Part shown: piece by piece, positions 10,985 through 24,200 of the stretch | Layout: each line of letters begins with the position of its first letter | How positions within the stretch are numbered: the first letter of the stretch is position 1 | Origin: Haemonchus contortus | Lineage: Eukaryota > Nematoda > Chromadorea > Rhabditida > Trichostrongylidae | Length of the DNA: 64,000 nucleotides | Direction: 5' to 3' | NCBI GenBank assembly: GCA_000469685.2 | Contig: LS997563.1 | Location: 25,825,897-25,889,896, forward strand | Notes under the pieces: model-generated | Databases searched by the model: none | Seen by the model: the letters and a program-made list of their open reading frames with translations, nothing else | Told to the model about the DNA's origin: nothing | Position numbers and translations under genes: made by a program

Positions 10985-11460
10985 TCCAAGCAACCTACAC
11001 TTTGTTGCCTGGGACCGCCTAAGGCAATCCGTACTTACGACGCCCTTGTAGACAGAAACGCGACCCATTCCATTAAACAGCTTATTGAAGATGGCGTACA
11101 AGCCTCTCAGATATGTGTTATTACTTTTTATAGAAGACGGCTACGACCGGACTGTACGGATCTCGGCGTCGAGCTGTCGACCGTCGATTCCGTCCAAGGA
11201 CAAGAAAAAAAGGTAGTTGTCATCTTGGCCACAAAAAACGACTTTTCTGCAGACGAAGCCGACTTCCTCGACGACTACCGACTTCTCAATGTCGCCTTTT
11301 CGTGTTGCCGCCATGGACAGATCATTTTCGGCTACGCCAAGGCACTCCGCGCTCTTCCGATGTGGAACCAACTGCTCAACTGTTCCGAGCCCATCCACTA
11401 CGTCATCCGCATGGCTGACGTTTACAGATACATATACAGCATACACCCGAGCCTTCCCAC
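10985..11460 (+). pseudogene. C-terminal fragment of an SF1 (UPF1-like) helicase
   Basis: The same frame that ends the Gypsy fragment (ORF 10835-11611) passes into the second RecA-like domain of a UPF1/ZNFX1-type helicase. Visible motifs are ICVITFYRRRL, the motif V block VELSTVDSVQGQEKKVVV and the motif VI block FLDDYRLLNVAFSCCRHGQ. Motif VI normally has an arginine finger (TRxRHG or similar); here that position is Cys (SCCRHG). The N-terminal RecA domain with the Walker motifs is missing. It is either a retroelement-captured fragment or a host helicase piece that the Gypsy fragment landed in. After about 11460 the frame is probably non-coding. Confidence 0.65.
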
Positions 11461-11611
11461 TCCTGGTGAGGTTCTTCCTTTTCTCACTCTCGTCTTCTCT
11501 TTCCTTTGTCGGCTTTGTTGTCTTGGAAGTCCGGGTCGGACTTTGGGTAAAGGGAGGAGGTGTAAGGGACGTGAGCATTTGATGAAGATTCTATGGATGT
11601 TTCCCTGTTGA

Positions 11612-12248
11612 CTCAGCTTCTACTTTCAGGGCGTGGCCTAGCAACGACGAGGAAGCTTGAGCAGTCTACCGGCTTCACGGACCGAGGACTGCAGCCAACG
11701 TCCGTTTCTCCATCTGGAGCGATTCCCTGTACTATCCAGAAGAGATACAATACCTGTTTACCGGTCACCAGTCTCCTTCGTGTTTCTCCTGTTATGTGCA
11801 TCTTATTATCTTTGTTGCTTCTCATGTTGCTCATGTTATATTTATGTCATAACGATAAACACTTATTACTCAAAAGGTATTAGGACAAGGTGTTCTTGGC
11901 GATAGCACCTTCCGCTGGTTGCGCTCGCTTACTTACTAATAGATAATGCCTGATTTTCTGGAGCTCTTTGGGATGACTCGATTATGTTCACTGCCTTGAA
12001 AACGAAATTCTTCAAGAACGAGAATGAAACCTTACCCGATCGCCCCCGTTTGCGGACCAGGCCTCGGCAACATTGGCGCACACAGTGTGCGTCCAAATCT
12101 CCGCGCGCTCTAATTTATTTTGAATCCGGTGCATTGCAGAGCAGCAAGTACGAGTACAAAGTGTCTTTTGTTTCCCGAATACAAGGGGAAGCCTTTATTG
12201 TAACCTATCAAAATTTAGAAATGATTTCTTTTGAGTGGGTGATGTTTG
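11612..12248. other. Upstream region of rib-1, no gene seen
   Basis: No coding or RNA gene is recognised. The promoter of the exostosin gene probably lies here, but no specific element can be named. Confidence 0.4.
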
Positions 12249-12276
12249 TTTTGCAGAGATGGAGTTAGGGCCATGA
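12249..12276 (+). promoter_or_regulatory. Splice acceptor and 5-codon uORF ahead of rib-1
   Basis: TTTTGCAG ends at 12256, a good acceptor 16 bases before the start codon at 12273, and a candidate for spliced-leader addition or for a 5'-UTR intron. Between them is a tiny uORF, ATG at 12259 with stop TGA at 12274-12276. Its stop overlaps the main start as ATGA, an arrangement that could favour termination-reinitiation. Confidence 0.5.
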
Positions 12277-15200
12277 GAACGTGGGCTCGTTATGCGCTTC
12301 TATTCCTCGGTATATTTGTATATGGATGGCTCTTTCTCAGAGATTTCTCAGGCGACAGCACCCGCGATGAGAGCCCCTTGTCATTTTCCGAAGGCTCGCA
12401 GTATGAGGAGGTTCTGCTTCAGAGGGAAGGGTAAGTTAATGCTGGGGCTCATATCAAAAAGGGAGATATTTACTTCCTGTGGATTATGAAAGCCTGAGAG
12501 TTCGTCATTAAGCCCAAGCGAATGTGCCATGCATTCATGCTTCGACTATACCAAGTGTTCTTCGAAGTTGAAGGTCTTTGTATACCCCGACATAGAAGAA
12601 TTGCCCCCATCGGAAGTCTATCGGAAAATTCTCACTGCAGTTCGAGAAAGGTGAGTCCTGAGAGAGAGTTAAGACTGGTTAAGATCTAAAAGGCTCCTTT
12701 TTTAAGTCAGTATTCTGTCTCCGATCCTAGGGATGCATGTCTGTATATTATCAGCGTGGATACGATTGACAGGGATAAAATCAGGTGAATGCAAATTATA
12801 TTTTGACGTTTTTTTTGTTCATTTGAGTTCTTAAACCACTGCTAAACCAGTACTCCTCTAAAACCAACGTCATATATTCTTACAGTGAAAATTACGTACA
12901 AGATGTGGATCGCTACATAAGCAATCTACCTGCTGAGGTATGGAACGACGGATTAAACCATATTATTTTCAATCTGTACCATGGAACATTTCCTGACTAC
13001 TCGGATCACAATCTGGGCTTTGCCACAAAAAAAGCAATGATTGCTCGCGCTTCGCCTAGCCTGCAGGTAAAAGCTTGTTTCTTTTTCAGCTCCACTAAGG
13101 TAAAGTTTCCAATTTCAGAACTACCGCTTTGATTTTGATATATCGTTTCCTCTTTTTCACAAAGGGCATCCTTTGAGAAGCGCTATCGAGGTACTTTTAA
13201 TTACTTTGTTTCGCAGTCTCCTTTTATGTTATTTTTGTTTTTATTCATATTTTCAAATAGAATAGTGTACTGTAGCCAACAGCCAGTTTTTTTCAAATTG
13301 TTTTTGTATTTATTAGGGTGTCCCAAAAGTTTTGAGAAAATTTATTTGGTTTGTTCAACACAAAAATACTACAACAAAAAGGTGAGATCAGTAATCGAGA
13401 TAGTGGCCCTCTTTAGCCGCGACGTCCCTCCATCGACTGGGCAGAGCACTGATGCCATTCATCCAGAAAGAAGAAGGGCGTGAAGCGATCCATTCATCCA
13501 CTGCATGTTTGACCTCCTGACGATTGTTGAATTTTTTCCCTTTCATGTAGGCCTCCAGGCTTCTGAAAGCATGGTAGTCACAAGGACTAAGATCAGTCAC
13601 AAGGAGATGAGTATGGGGGGTGGGGCAGCCAGGTAATCCCAAGCCTTTCCAGCTCCTCAGCCGTCGCCCTAGCATGATGTGGTCGAGCGTGACTCATCAA
13701 AATCAGAAACTTTCCCTGCATTCGGTGTGAAATCGGGGCTCCAGACACCATCTCCCGCAGCTGCTCGCAGAATACCCTTACAGTCACAGCAGTACCCTCA
13801 GGTAGGATCTCATAGTAGAAAAAGCCGCCGGAGCATAAGAAGAACGAGATCGTATTCTTTTCGACGTGTTCCCCACGCTTGGCAACGGCTTCTGGGCTTA
13901 TGACGATTGGTAGCCACTGCAACTTCCTGTATGGATTATCATAAGGAACCCACTTCTCATCCTGAGCGATGATGAAGCTCGTCCAATCCACCGTTCGCTT
14001 GCGGTCGAGTAGCTTCCGACACACATCGAGCCGCACCTGACGCTCGCTCTCAGTCAAGGTGTGGGGGATGATTGCAAGAATTGCTGCGCGAAAGCGACGT
14101 CTGCGCAGGATGTCGTGGAACGGGGAGCACAAGTCGTCCTCCCCATTCCTCTCAAGCTTTGAGAAGGATTGCTTTGGACGGAGGCTAAGACAATTTCGGT
14201 CTTGGTGGAACGTGGACGTCCGCTCCGTGGCACTTCGTCTAAGTGAAACTCTCTCTAGAGAAGCGGCCGTACCACCTATAGCAGGTGGCGAGGGATGGTG
14301 CAGTACTGCCCATCGATGACTGCAATTCATTCCGCTCTTGAGTGGCGGAGTGACCAGATCGGTAGTAATGAAGCAGAAGGCGCCTGTAGTCGTGTCAGTC
14401 GAAAATAATTCAGATGTTGATAACTCACTTCCGAAGATAAAGTGCAATACTGTTCTCTTGTTATGATGATCTGCTAAGCGTGACCTCTTACTGACCTTTT
14501 CTCCGTGGCTCTGCCTCGGCGCTTTCTTGAGCAGCATGGTTGCGAAATACATGACCAAAATTTTCGCAAAACTTTTGGGACACCCTAATATATTGAATTT
14601 TACCAGACTCCATTTTCAGCAAGATGTTTCCTTTAAAACTCACGACCAATATATAGTGTCATTCAAGGGCAAGCGCTATGTTTACGGTGAGTAGTTAAAA
14701 TTCTGTATACAATTTTACGTGCTCATCGTTTGATCTCTACCTGTGCGGCAGGCATTGGTTCTGAGACTCGAGATTCTCTTCATCATCTACATAACGGTGA
14801 GACAGTAGCTATGGTGACAACATGCCGGCATAATAATGACTGGAAGGTACTGCCTTAAATCGTCTTACAATGTATCTGGTTATTTCAGTCCGAAAAATTA
14901 CAAACTGAAAAATTAAATTAAAAAAAAAATTCTCGAATAAAGTGAGCAGCAAGCGACTAGCTGTAAATCTTTCTATTGTTCAGTCAAGCAGGCTCCATCT
15001 CGTTCAGCGACCCATTCCCCGTGTTCAGGTAGTATTCGAGCACCAAGCAGCACTTTTTCATTAGATAAGTTATTGTTTGGTCCTGTTTGGGAGACGAGAC
15101 CGATCAGTGGGCGCACTCATAGTACCTGCTTTTAACGGAACCATGTGCGTTCCGAAGCAGATTTGCCGCAGAATGGAACGTAGGTACTATGAATTTGCAC

Positions 15201-18200
15201 AGTTATCAAAGGATTATCACTGATACATGGCTTTGATTAACACGGTTGAGATTACATGGTTTTGGTTCGGACGAATCCGATAGTTGAATCTTGGTCCCGA
15301 TGTCTTTTCTTCAGAAAACTTGCATAATGCGAGCATGGTCATAGGGGATAATGGTACTTAGTGGTTTGTGGGGATAATGGTTTGTGGGCTTCCATTCATT
15401 TGTAAATGATTACGTCAAGAGATGGTCATACGCTTCGACGGTATGGCGGTTTTTTTAGACTGTAGTCGCCAAAACACCCTCAAGTTTTATAGCCGTGAAG
15501 AGTGTCCGCTTGGAACCATAACGGCTGGTCATCTACAGTCATACTAACTTATTTGTGATGTTCGGGTGAAACCGTCCATGTTTCGCCTGTAGCCAGCGTC
15601 CGATTCAAAATTACGAGTGACTTCGGTGACGAAGGTGATTGACAAAAACATCATTTCGCTTTTGGATTTCTGCTTTTGTAAGTAACTGAGGTAGCTACAC
15701 ACATATTTCCGTGACCATCTTCAGTTTTTTAAACGCAATTCTCTCAGCAGTCTCAGCGGAGATAGCGTTCTTGCGGGAAGTTCGACAAAGGTTTCCTTTC
15801 TTGTTTCGACGCTAAGCGCTTGACTTCTTCATCTTGGTCTTCATGGGCAGAGTGATTATTGTGGGCATCACCTCAACTTTTCTAGCGTCCGTTCTAATCC
15901 TTGAACGAGAGCCTCGATTTTCTACGTCTCATTTCGAAAACGCCGTGCCTTCCAAATGCTGATCCAGCTCACGATGAATTCTTGCTGCGGGTTTTCCTTG
16001 CACGACGCCCATTACATAACTCCCCATTGATTCAGGCTGCACGTGATTCTTTTCGGTTTTGTACCATTTCTTGTGCAACCATGATGACCAAATGGGCCCT
16101 GACTTAACTAGCTATACTAGCTTCCTATCGAAACCATGTCGATAGGGCCGGCATGATTCCCTTCCTTGCCATTTCTTCAGATGTGTGTGCACTTCCAAAT
16201 GTGATGACCTAATATTTTCAAACAAATTGAGATTTCTAAGTTTGGCTAGCTTTTCTCGGCTTCATTCTTTTGTATGAGACCGAACAAAGGATATATGGCA
16301 TCTCTTTTTCTCTAAGAAGAACGGTGAGTTTAGTTTAAAGGAAAACGAATTTTTCATTTTTAATAGTTCTGTACGATGAGAGATTTGTGAAGTGGGGACC
16401 TGTATTGTTTCGCAGCTATCGAAACTGTGTTTGACTCAAAGACTGTATTTATTTTTTAGGCCCACCAAGATGCAAGATGTGAAAGCGACAATGAAGCTTA
16501 TGACAAGTACGCCAAAGTGCTTACTTCTCATTTACTGAATTTCAGCTCATGCACTACGCTTTTTGATATTCATGTTGCTTACAGATGGGACTACGAAATG
16601 ATGATGGTCAACTCGACCTTCTGTCTGACACCACGAGGACGACGACTAGGATCGTTCAGGTCTGGTTGCTTTGGAAATGTTTTTTATCTCGCTCTGTATG
16701 ATGTTCATGCAGCACAAGATGGTCTCATGAGCATCTTGATTTCAAGCTGTCTCTAATGCATGGTCGTGTTAGCGTCTCATTGTCTGTGGTTCTTAAGCAA
16801 ATGAATGAAATCCATTGAGTGAAATCGACTCTAGATTGTGAAATCGTGGTGAGAAAGTATGAAGCGGCGCGAAATATCAGCTCAAAGAGAAGTAAGCAGG
16901 CAAAGATCGATTTGAAATATCAGGGTAGCTATTCAGTTTAGTTGCCTTTTTCGTGTGGACAGTAAGCCGCATTTTGGATTACTTGCATCAAGATAGCTAA
17001 TTTTTTTTTCGCAGGACTGCAATCTGAAAATTATCCATAACGTGACTTCAGCAACTTCGATAGCGTGTTTTCTTCTCGCTTTACTTTTGTTTTATTTTTT
17101 CTCGTCGGGATGACACATCAATGTTCAAAGTTAGCAACAAATCTATCTTAATGGAACTTGCAAAATGGAACGAATAGATAATAGATTAATAGAACTGGTT
17201 AGAATAGGCAAAGCATAGAGTAGCTTTTTTACATTGACAAGACGAATCAAAAAGCGAGTTCAGTGCTCATATGGCGGAATGTTGAATAGCTTGCGGTTTG
17301 CTGTCATGGCCTGCTCTCTCCATAATAACTGCTTGATTTTTTTTTGTATTATCTGTTCTGATCCCATTATCTTTCCTTGAAAAACTCGAGCTGTGCTTCA
17401 GGTTTCTCGAAGCCCTACGGTTGGGTTGTATACCTGTCGTGCTCTCGGACGACTGGGTTTTGCCATTCGATGAGATTATTGACTGGTCAACCGCTGCTGT
17501 CATTGTCCCTGAAGACAATGTACTATTAGTAAGTTAATTGCAAAGGCTTGTGTGTATAAACCATTAGAACGCTTTCGGGTGTATGCGCAAAGGAGCATTC
17601 AGGTTCCTGATATCTTGCACACGTACTCGCCGGAGAGCATATTCCAGATGAAACAGCGAGGCTTTTTCATTTACTATCGATATTTTAGCAGTGTCGAGAA
17701 GATCGCGATGACTGCTTTAGAGGTTGGTTTTCAACCATTTTCGATTGCGATACAACGAAAAAACGAGATTTTATATTATGCAGATTGTTTGGGAAAGGAT
17801 TCGCTTGTCTGAAGGTTTAGCCCGTAAGAATTGGAATCACCTTCAATATCCCGACACCTCAATTGTACTACATGAAGCTACTGTGATCATTAAGGCCGCA
17901 GAAAAATCGTCTTCTCGTTTACAGAAAGCAGTATCAACTGTGGCTGCTTTGGACGGTTTGAGCCAAGTATGTTCTCTTGCTTTAGCTTAACTTTGCAGCA
18001 CTAGTAATATCTGACGTCCTCTAGACGTGTCTGTCCCTTTCGCCTTCTTGCAAAAGGATAAGGTCGTTCAAGAACTAGCTGAGGTCACCGTGACGCGTTT
18101 AAGTAGGAAACATGCGGAAGGCTCGTTTGTCCAAATTCTCTCTTTTGTGAATCGACTAGCTGCCGCTCTCACATTAAAGTAATCGAATATTGGTAATCTA

Positions 18201-21200
18201 GAGGCTTCAAACAATGATTTTGATAAATTCATGTCGGGCGTTATTAGGGAGAGCGAATCTGGACTGCACCGCCCTAAAGGCACGGTTCACGATAAAAAAG
18301 TCACTGAGCTCTTCCTGTTACTAGGGTTTTTCGTTTACTTATGCTTATACATATGTGACTGAATTTTTGCCTACCGTAGTCACTTCCTTGCACACGTACG
18401 CAATGACCCATATTGTATAGCTCGTCTAAACGCTCCACTCTTCTCCATTCTTTCTGGTCTCATTCTGGACCAGCCCCCTTTTTACGATTTTGCCAGGCTT
18501 TTTTTCACTTTGGAAACACCGATTCACGCAGTTCCTTCGCCTTCATCGCACTGTTTCCCATCCTATGTTTCATTTTTCGTCATAATCTGGATTACCCAAA
18601 ATTATCGTGAACTGTGCCTTGAATCCTAAAAAAGCAAAACGAAAAAGGCGCAAGTTGCAACGTGCGCTCAGTGCACCGCGACGGCGGCCATTGCATGATG
18701 TCCTACGTAAAATAATGTGGGAAGATATAAAATAAACCACATAAAGAATATCGTTATTTGACGCACGAAGTTGTTAATCGCGTTGTGCTTTAAATGTGTA
18801 TAATCTTGCTCTAGAGGTGTGCATCTGTCTGGTCTGACGAGGAGCGAGAGGTGTGAAGATCAGCGCGATGAATAGTTAATCTTAACGGATTGCAGCATGA
18901 CAAACGGAGTAGATCAGTACATTTTCTAGTCAGAGCTTACGATAAGTTTCTCCAGCTATCAGATCTATTACACAGATCGATTAAGCGTAATTGTACAGCA
19001 ATGTCTGCTTATAGCGAATCTTTCTCATGACTTCTTCACTCAAACACATCAAAAGACAACATTAAACACCAACGGGATAAGAATCGTCTTAACGACCTTG
19101 TCTGTAGGCTTCCTGAATTGCTCGCATGAAAACATTGGAGCCGGTGCACAGAAGGTAGATGTCGGCTGACTTCAGTGTCTGTTTGAGTGGTGTGAGCTAT
19201 GCTGGAACTGGGTGACAATTGCGAATTCATGTAGAAGCACATTTGGCTGGCATTAAGTGCCATCAAAATTGAACGAAATGACAAAAATAGTGTTTGCGAA
19301 TCCTTATTTTTCTTTTTGGATGAGGGACCGATATTTATCCGTAATTAATAGTAATATAAACAACACCGCTTGTATTAGACCCCAGAGCTTCGATATAGTA
19401 AAAGGCGCAATGGTGGAAGCCATTAATAGTGTGCGTGCTACCGACTGTCTAGCTTGTTCGCTCGTCTTCGAAGTTAAGGAAGCGTCCGATTTTGTGGACT
19501 TTTCATTAGTAGCGCGGTTATGGAATTTTAGCCTTGTTGAAAGGCACAGTTCACGATAAAAATGGTTCCTGAGGTTCCCCCACAGGAGGAAATTGAGGTC
19601 CCTGCGTATACCATATCTAGGCACTATTAGGCCTAGTTAGGGAGTTATAAGGCTCAACGCCCGTGTGTATTCTTTGACGAGTTCCATCGGCATTACCTCC
19701 ACCGATCACATGGGTACCCATGTAGGAAGTTCAAACAACTTGTCATGGCCCATAGCGACAGTGGAAGACAGTTTTGTGCAGTTCTGGCTTGATGTAGTCA
19801 GCTTTCTGTCCAGTTGCAATAACTGAAATCTCGCCCGATTACCCCTTCCATCTCGTCCAACCTCTATTTTCCCTACTTCTGAGGAGCCATATTTTTATCG
19901 AAATCGGCGAATTCTCTCGCTTTTTTTCACTACCGATGAACTATTTCCAATCTATATTTTCGCTTTTCGGACAAAACGGGTACCAAAAAATCGTGAACTG
20001 TACCTTTAAGTTTGTGGTTTGGTCTGTCCTGCAACTAGTTAAAGTCGGTCTAGGTAGAGCTTGACTTGTAATATTGATTGTGACATTGATAACACCTTCG
20101 ATGACGACAGCATATCAAAATGTTGAGCCAAATGGCGACATAAATATGCCAACATACCCTGCGACACAAAAGCGCGGAGAAACCAATCAAATTGCGTTGA
20201 ATTGAACTAGAACAAAAAAGTTTATTCGGCATCGGCGTCGGCATTATAAGTGTAACAAGAACGCAGTTTCTTTGTTTGTATGATGCTACCGTAGAAATGT
20301 GGACATTTAAGATCATCGTTCTGTGGCCACGCAGACGAGGAGTTCCTCCTGTAGGAGCTGATTTCGGCGTGAAGACTCCTTTGGTATTTATCGAGACATC
20401 TAATTCGGTATGCTATCCAAAGTGTGATGTGTATTTTTGGCTTTTTTCATAAATTTAATCATTTTTCGTTGTAAATTTCTGCCATTTATATCGGGGAAAG
20501 TCTGTCGGTCATAGTTGATCACACGGGTCCCCTATGGGTAACGGAACTTCTCCCCGATTGTGGCATTCTCCCTTGCGGCATGCGGCAAATGTCACTGCAA
20601 CTACCGTATTCCTCCCGCCTTCCCGCCAATCGATAGGACGCGAAATATTCGTTAATTGCCCTTCTTTTTTATTAGTTTTCATCGTTTTTTAAATTTCTTT
20701 TTCATTTTTATGTTTATTAGACTTGATTAATTAAAAATGACTCGTCCTATGTAAGCGACGATCAAGAATGCATTGAAAACTCTCCGATTCTGCTGTGCTG
20801 GTCGATATACCTTCTGTTTCTCGCAGGGTTATTCATGCATACGTCTGTGGAGAGTCTGTGGGTCCAGGATATATATGCCCATGGCCCAAACAAAAGCTTG
20901 TATTCGAGTGAGGGAAGAATCTGTGAGGCGACTCCTTCTCCAAAAGGAAAGCCATTGTTCACTTCGTGGCAGCCTGGATAACGCCCAGAGTCAACCCGAC
21001 CTCACATGTCAGAGCCTGGGAAACTACACGTTGCGTTCACGTTTGCCAAAAACAGTAATAGAAATGGGCCTCATTTCCCTGAAGCAGAGGGAGCAGAGAG
21101 AATACGACAGCCTTTGGTAGGACCGCTCGGGAGAGGCTGTCAAAAACTCAGTTCCAAAACAGGCAGCCCAGAAGGAGAAGGACTAAGATGGCGTTTTGTA

Positions 21201-24200
21201 CTCTCAACGCACGGACGCTTGCCAACATGTGTATAAGATCTGTTGATGCAAGCAAGGAAGATCAAGTACGACGTCAGTGGACTGACCGAGACGAGAAGGC
21301 ATCGCTCGCAACACGCCGTATTAGGAACTGGAGAAGAACTGTGCCTTGGAACATGGGAAACGGAGGCGTCGGCGACGTAGGTGTCCTCGTCGCTGCACAC
21401 TTGACCATGAACATCGATTCGTACGAAAGCTTAACAACCCGAATCGGACATTTGCGATTAAGAAGATGTGGCTCAACCCTAGCTCTAACCATCTTCGTTG
21501 CCTACGCACCAACATCAAACTGCGAAGGAGAGGAGTTGGAAGCGTTTCATATGGATCCGTAAAGGCCCGAAAGAGAAGATCATTTCAAAGTTAGCGTCGG
21601 TGATTTCAACGCCAAGATTGGCTTCAGAAGAATGGCTGGAGAGCTCAACATTGGGACTCATGGAATGAATGGAATGAGCAGGGTGAAAGGCTGTACGAGT
21701 CCATGTCGACCCACACCATCCATGGAAACTCGTGGCTTCAGAAGCCCTGCCATTTGCGATGGGCATGAGAGTCACTTGGTGGACAATTCCATACTGAAAT
21801 AGACCACATCATCTTTAGTCTTAAGTTTTGCATGACTAATGTCCCTCTTGTTTCGAAGTTCTACACGGGATCGGACCGTCGTCTCCTCCGCGCTAGATCT
21901 TGCTCCTCATTGCGTGGAGAAAGGGCTATGAAGTTTATGAATCAAAGTCCCAAGTCCTTTGTCAATTGGGACCACTTCGCCCCCTTGCGAGTGAATGTGA
22001 AGATTTTGTTATCGACAACATAAATAAAGATTACGGCCTGGAGAACATTTTTTACGATGATGCTAGGGAAGCGCAGAGATTCCAAGAAAACAAAAGACGT
22101 CTTTCGTTGACATTGAGCCATTGAGTTGACACGGCGAGGGGTCGCGCGAGTTACAGGCAATATCAGTGAGCGTCCTAAGTTGCGAAGCTATGCAGAGAAG
22201 CGATAAAGACGGTCTAAAAGAGAGAAGAACAGTGTTTATGGACAGTCATTGAGGACGGAAATCATTCGCAAGACCGCCGAGGCTCCTCCAGTGGTATGAT
22301 CAAGATTCCCCTTAATGATCCTGACGGAACAGTTGCTGCTTTTCGAAGGGCAATGGAGAGGGTGACTACGACTTCCACTCGGACTCCTCGACATCCACGT
22401 TTACCTGCCAAGCTACCATCTCAGGCGAAACGCCTACGTCCCCCCTTCATTTTTCCCTTCCGATTCAGCATGCCATTACGTCGATGATGAATTGTACGGC
22501 TCCCGGTTCAGAAAGAATCAAACCAGAACATCCAAAGAGTTTTTTACCAGTTAGAACTCCGGCTATGCTCTTCACGCGCTGCCTGTCGGAGTGCAAAGTT
22601 CCGCTGTCGTGGAATATTAGCAAGACTGTATGTATAAATAGGGAGGTCCCGATATTGACAAGTATCGTGCAACCTGCCTGCTGCCTGCAAAGGGGAATCG
22701 GCCAACAGTGGAGGTAATCATTGATGGGCTGGCTAACCGATGATTGTTATGTCACCTACAACACGCACAGAGAAGGACCGGAGCGGTGCAGATGAAAGCA
22801 CCACCTCCAAGTGCACTGGAGCAAAAGGCAACCTGAAGGGACCTGTAGATGATCCCGCCGCAGGATGTGGACTGCACAGGACGAGAAGCCTTCGGGGCAT
22901 AAAGACTGCTTACGAATTTGCACCTGGAATTATCGTACCATTGACTCAAGGGCCAACAAAACCATCTCGAATGAGGCTAGCAGGGAGTTTCGCTCCAGCG
23001 TCTTTGCCCTCCGATAGGCGGGGTTTAAGTGACAGCCGTTGAGAAGACCAACGACGGTCACTTACTCGTCTTGGAGCGGAGATGGATGGAAGAAACGGAT
23101 TTCTAGTCCATTATCCCGCAACTCACTATTCGCAGCTTGCGCATCGACAGACGCACCACTAGCATTCGTCTGACATGCGCCAACGTCGACAGCAACCGAC
23201 AAAGGAAAGAACACCTTTTATCAGGAAATAGACGAGGTTACAAGGAACGAGTGTTTATACTAAAAGTACGTCGTTCGAGATGTCAGTGATTCACACGACA
23301 GCACGCGTCGAACCGAACCGGAGAAACGAAGAGAAACGGAGACGTTTGATGGACTCTTTGGAGCAATGCAACCTCTTCCACGGAAATAGCCGTTGCGTGA
23401 AAAACGAAGGCCGACGAATAACACAAGAGAGCCCAATCCACCCACTTACAGTGAATCGACCACGTTCACACTAACAGACAGTGGAGTTTATTAGGCTTCA
23501 GTTTGGTCAGAGTCAATGTCCACCTGCTTCGGAACTCCTCCCATTTGATCACCGCAGCATGATGATTGATGATTCACGATTTAATGATTGTTGATTGACA
23601 TAATGATTTGTTTAATGTTATCGCCTCACTCTGTACAATAGCAACAAATAAATAAATAAATAAATGGTACAAGTGCCATGGAGGTAACACTGCTGAGTAT
23701 ACGCGGCAGGAAGCACAGGACCTGACACAGGATTGCGACTCGCTTGCAGAAGTACTTTAATACCGAGCACCGGTACGTGCTTTGACCAGCAAAGCGTCCA
23801 ACTGTAAGAAACTCGATTCAGCTACGCAAAGACACTTGATTTAAGTAGGAGGCAGAAGCGAGAATGAGCCTCAAACTAGTCGTCAGGACATTAATGACTT
23901 TCGCTCGATCACTTCAGCCAAAAGGGACACGATGGGAAGATCGCAGACATCGGGAACGGAGATCCAGGAAATTGCCGTCACCTCCTACACGGACTTTTCT
24001 CGTTTCACGGTCGATACACAAGAGGGCTCCGCGATTATATGAGTGGGAGGTAGAATAACTGGTTAGCTGAAGCCGAGAAAGGCTTCTGAACCAGAACGCA
24101 TATCAGCGGAATTTCGAAGCGGCGTCCTCCACTGCCATCGAGCACTTTATCCTTCACGAAGATAAATGCTAAACAGCTGGCTCTCGCAAGGAACCCTATT

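Noticed and set aside
13593..14558. Long minus-strand frame as a host gene nested in rib-1
   Set aside because: It lies within mariner inverted ends and shows mariner transposase motifs.
15117..15191. Inverted repeat in rib-1 intron 7 as an RNA gene
   Set aside because: Only about 10 bp pair, with a long unpaired interior.
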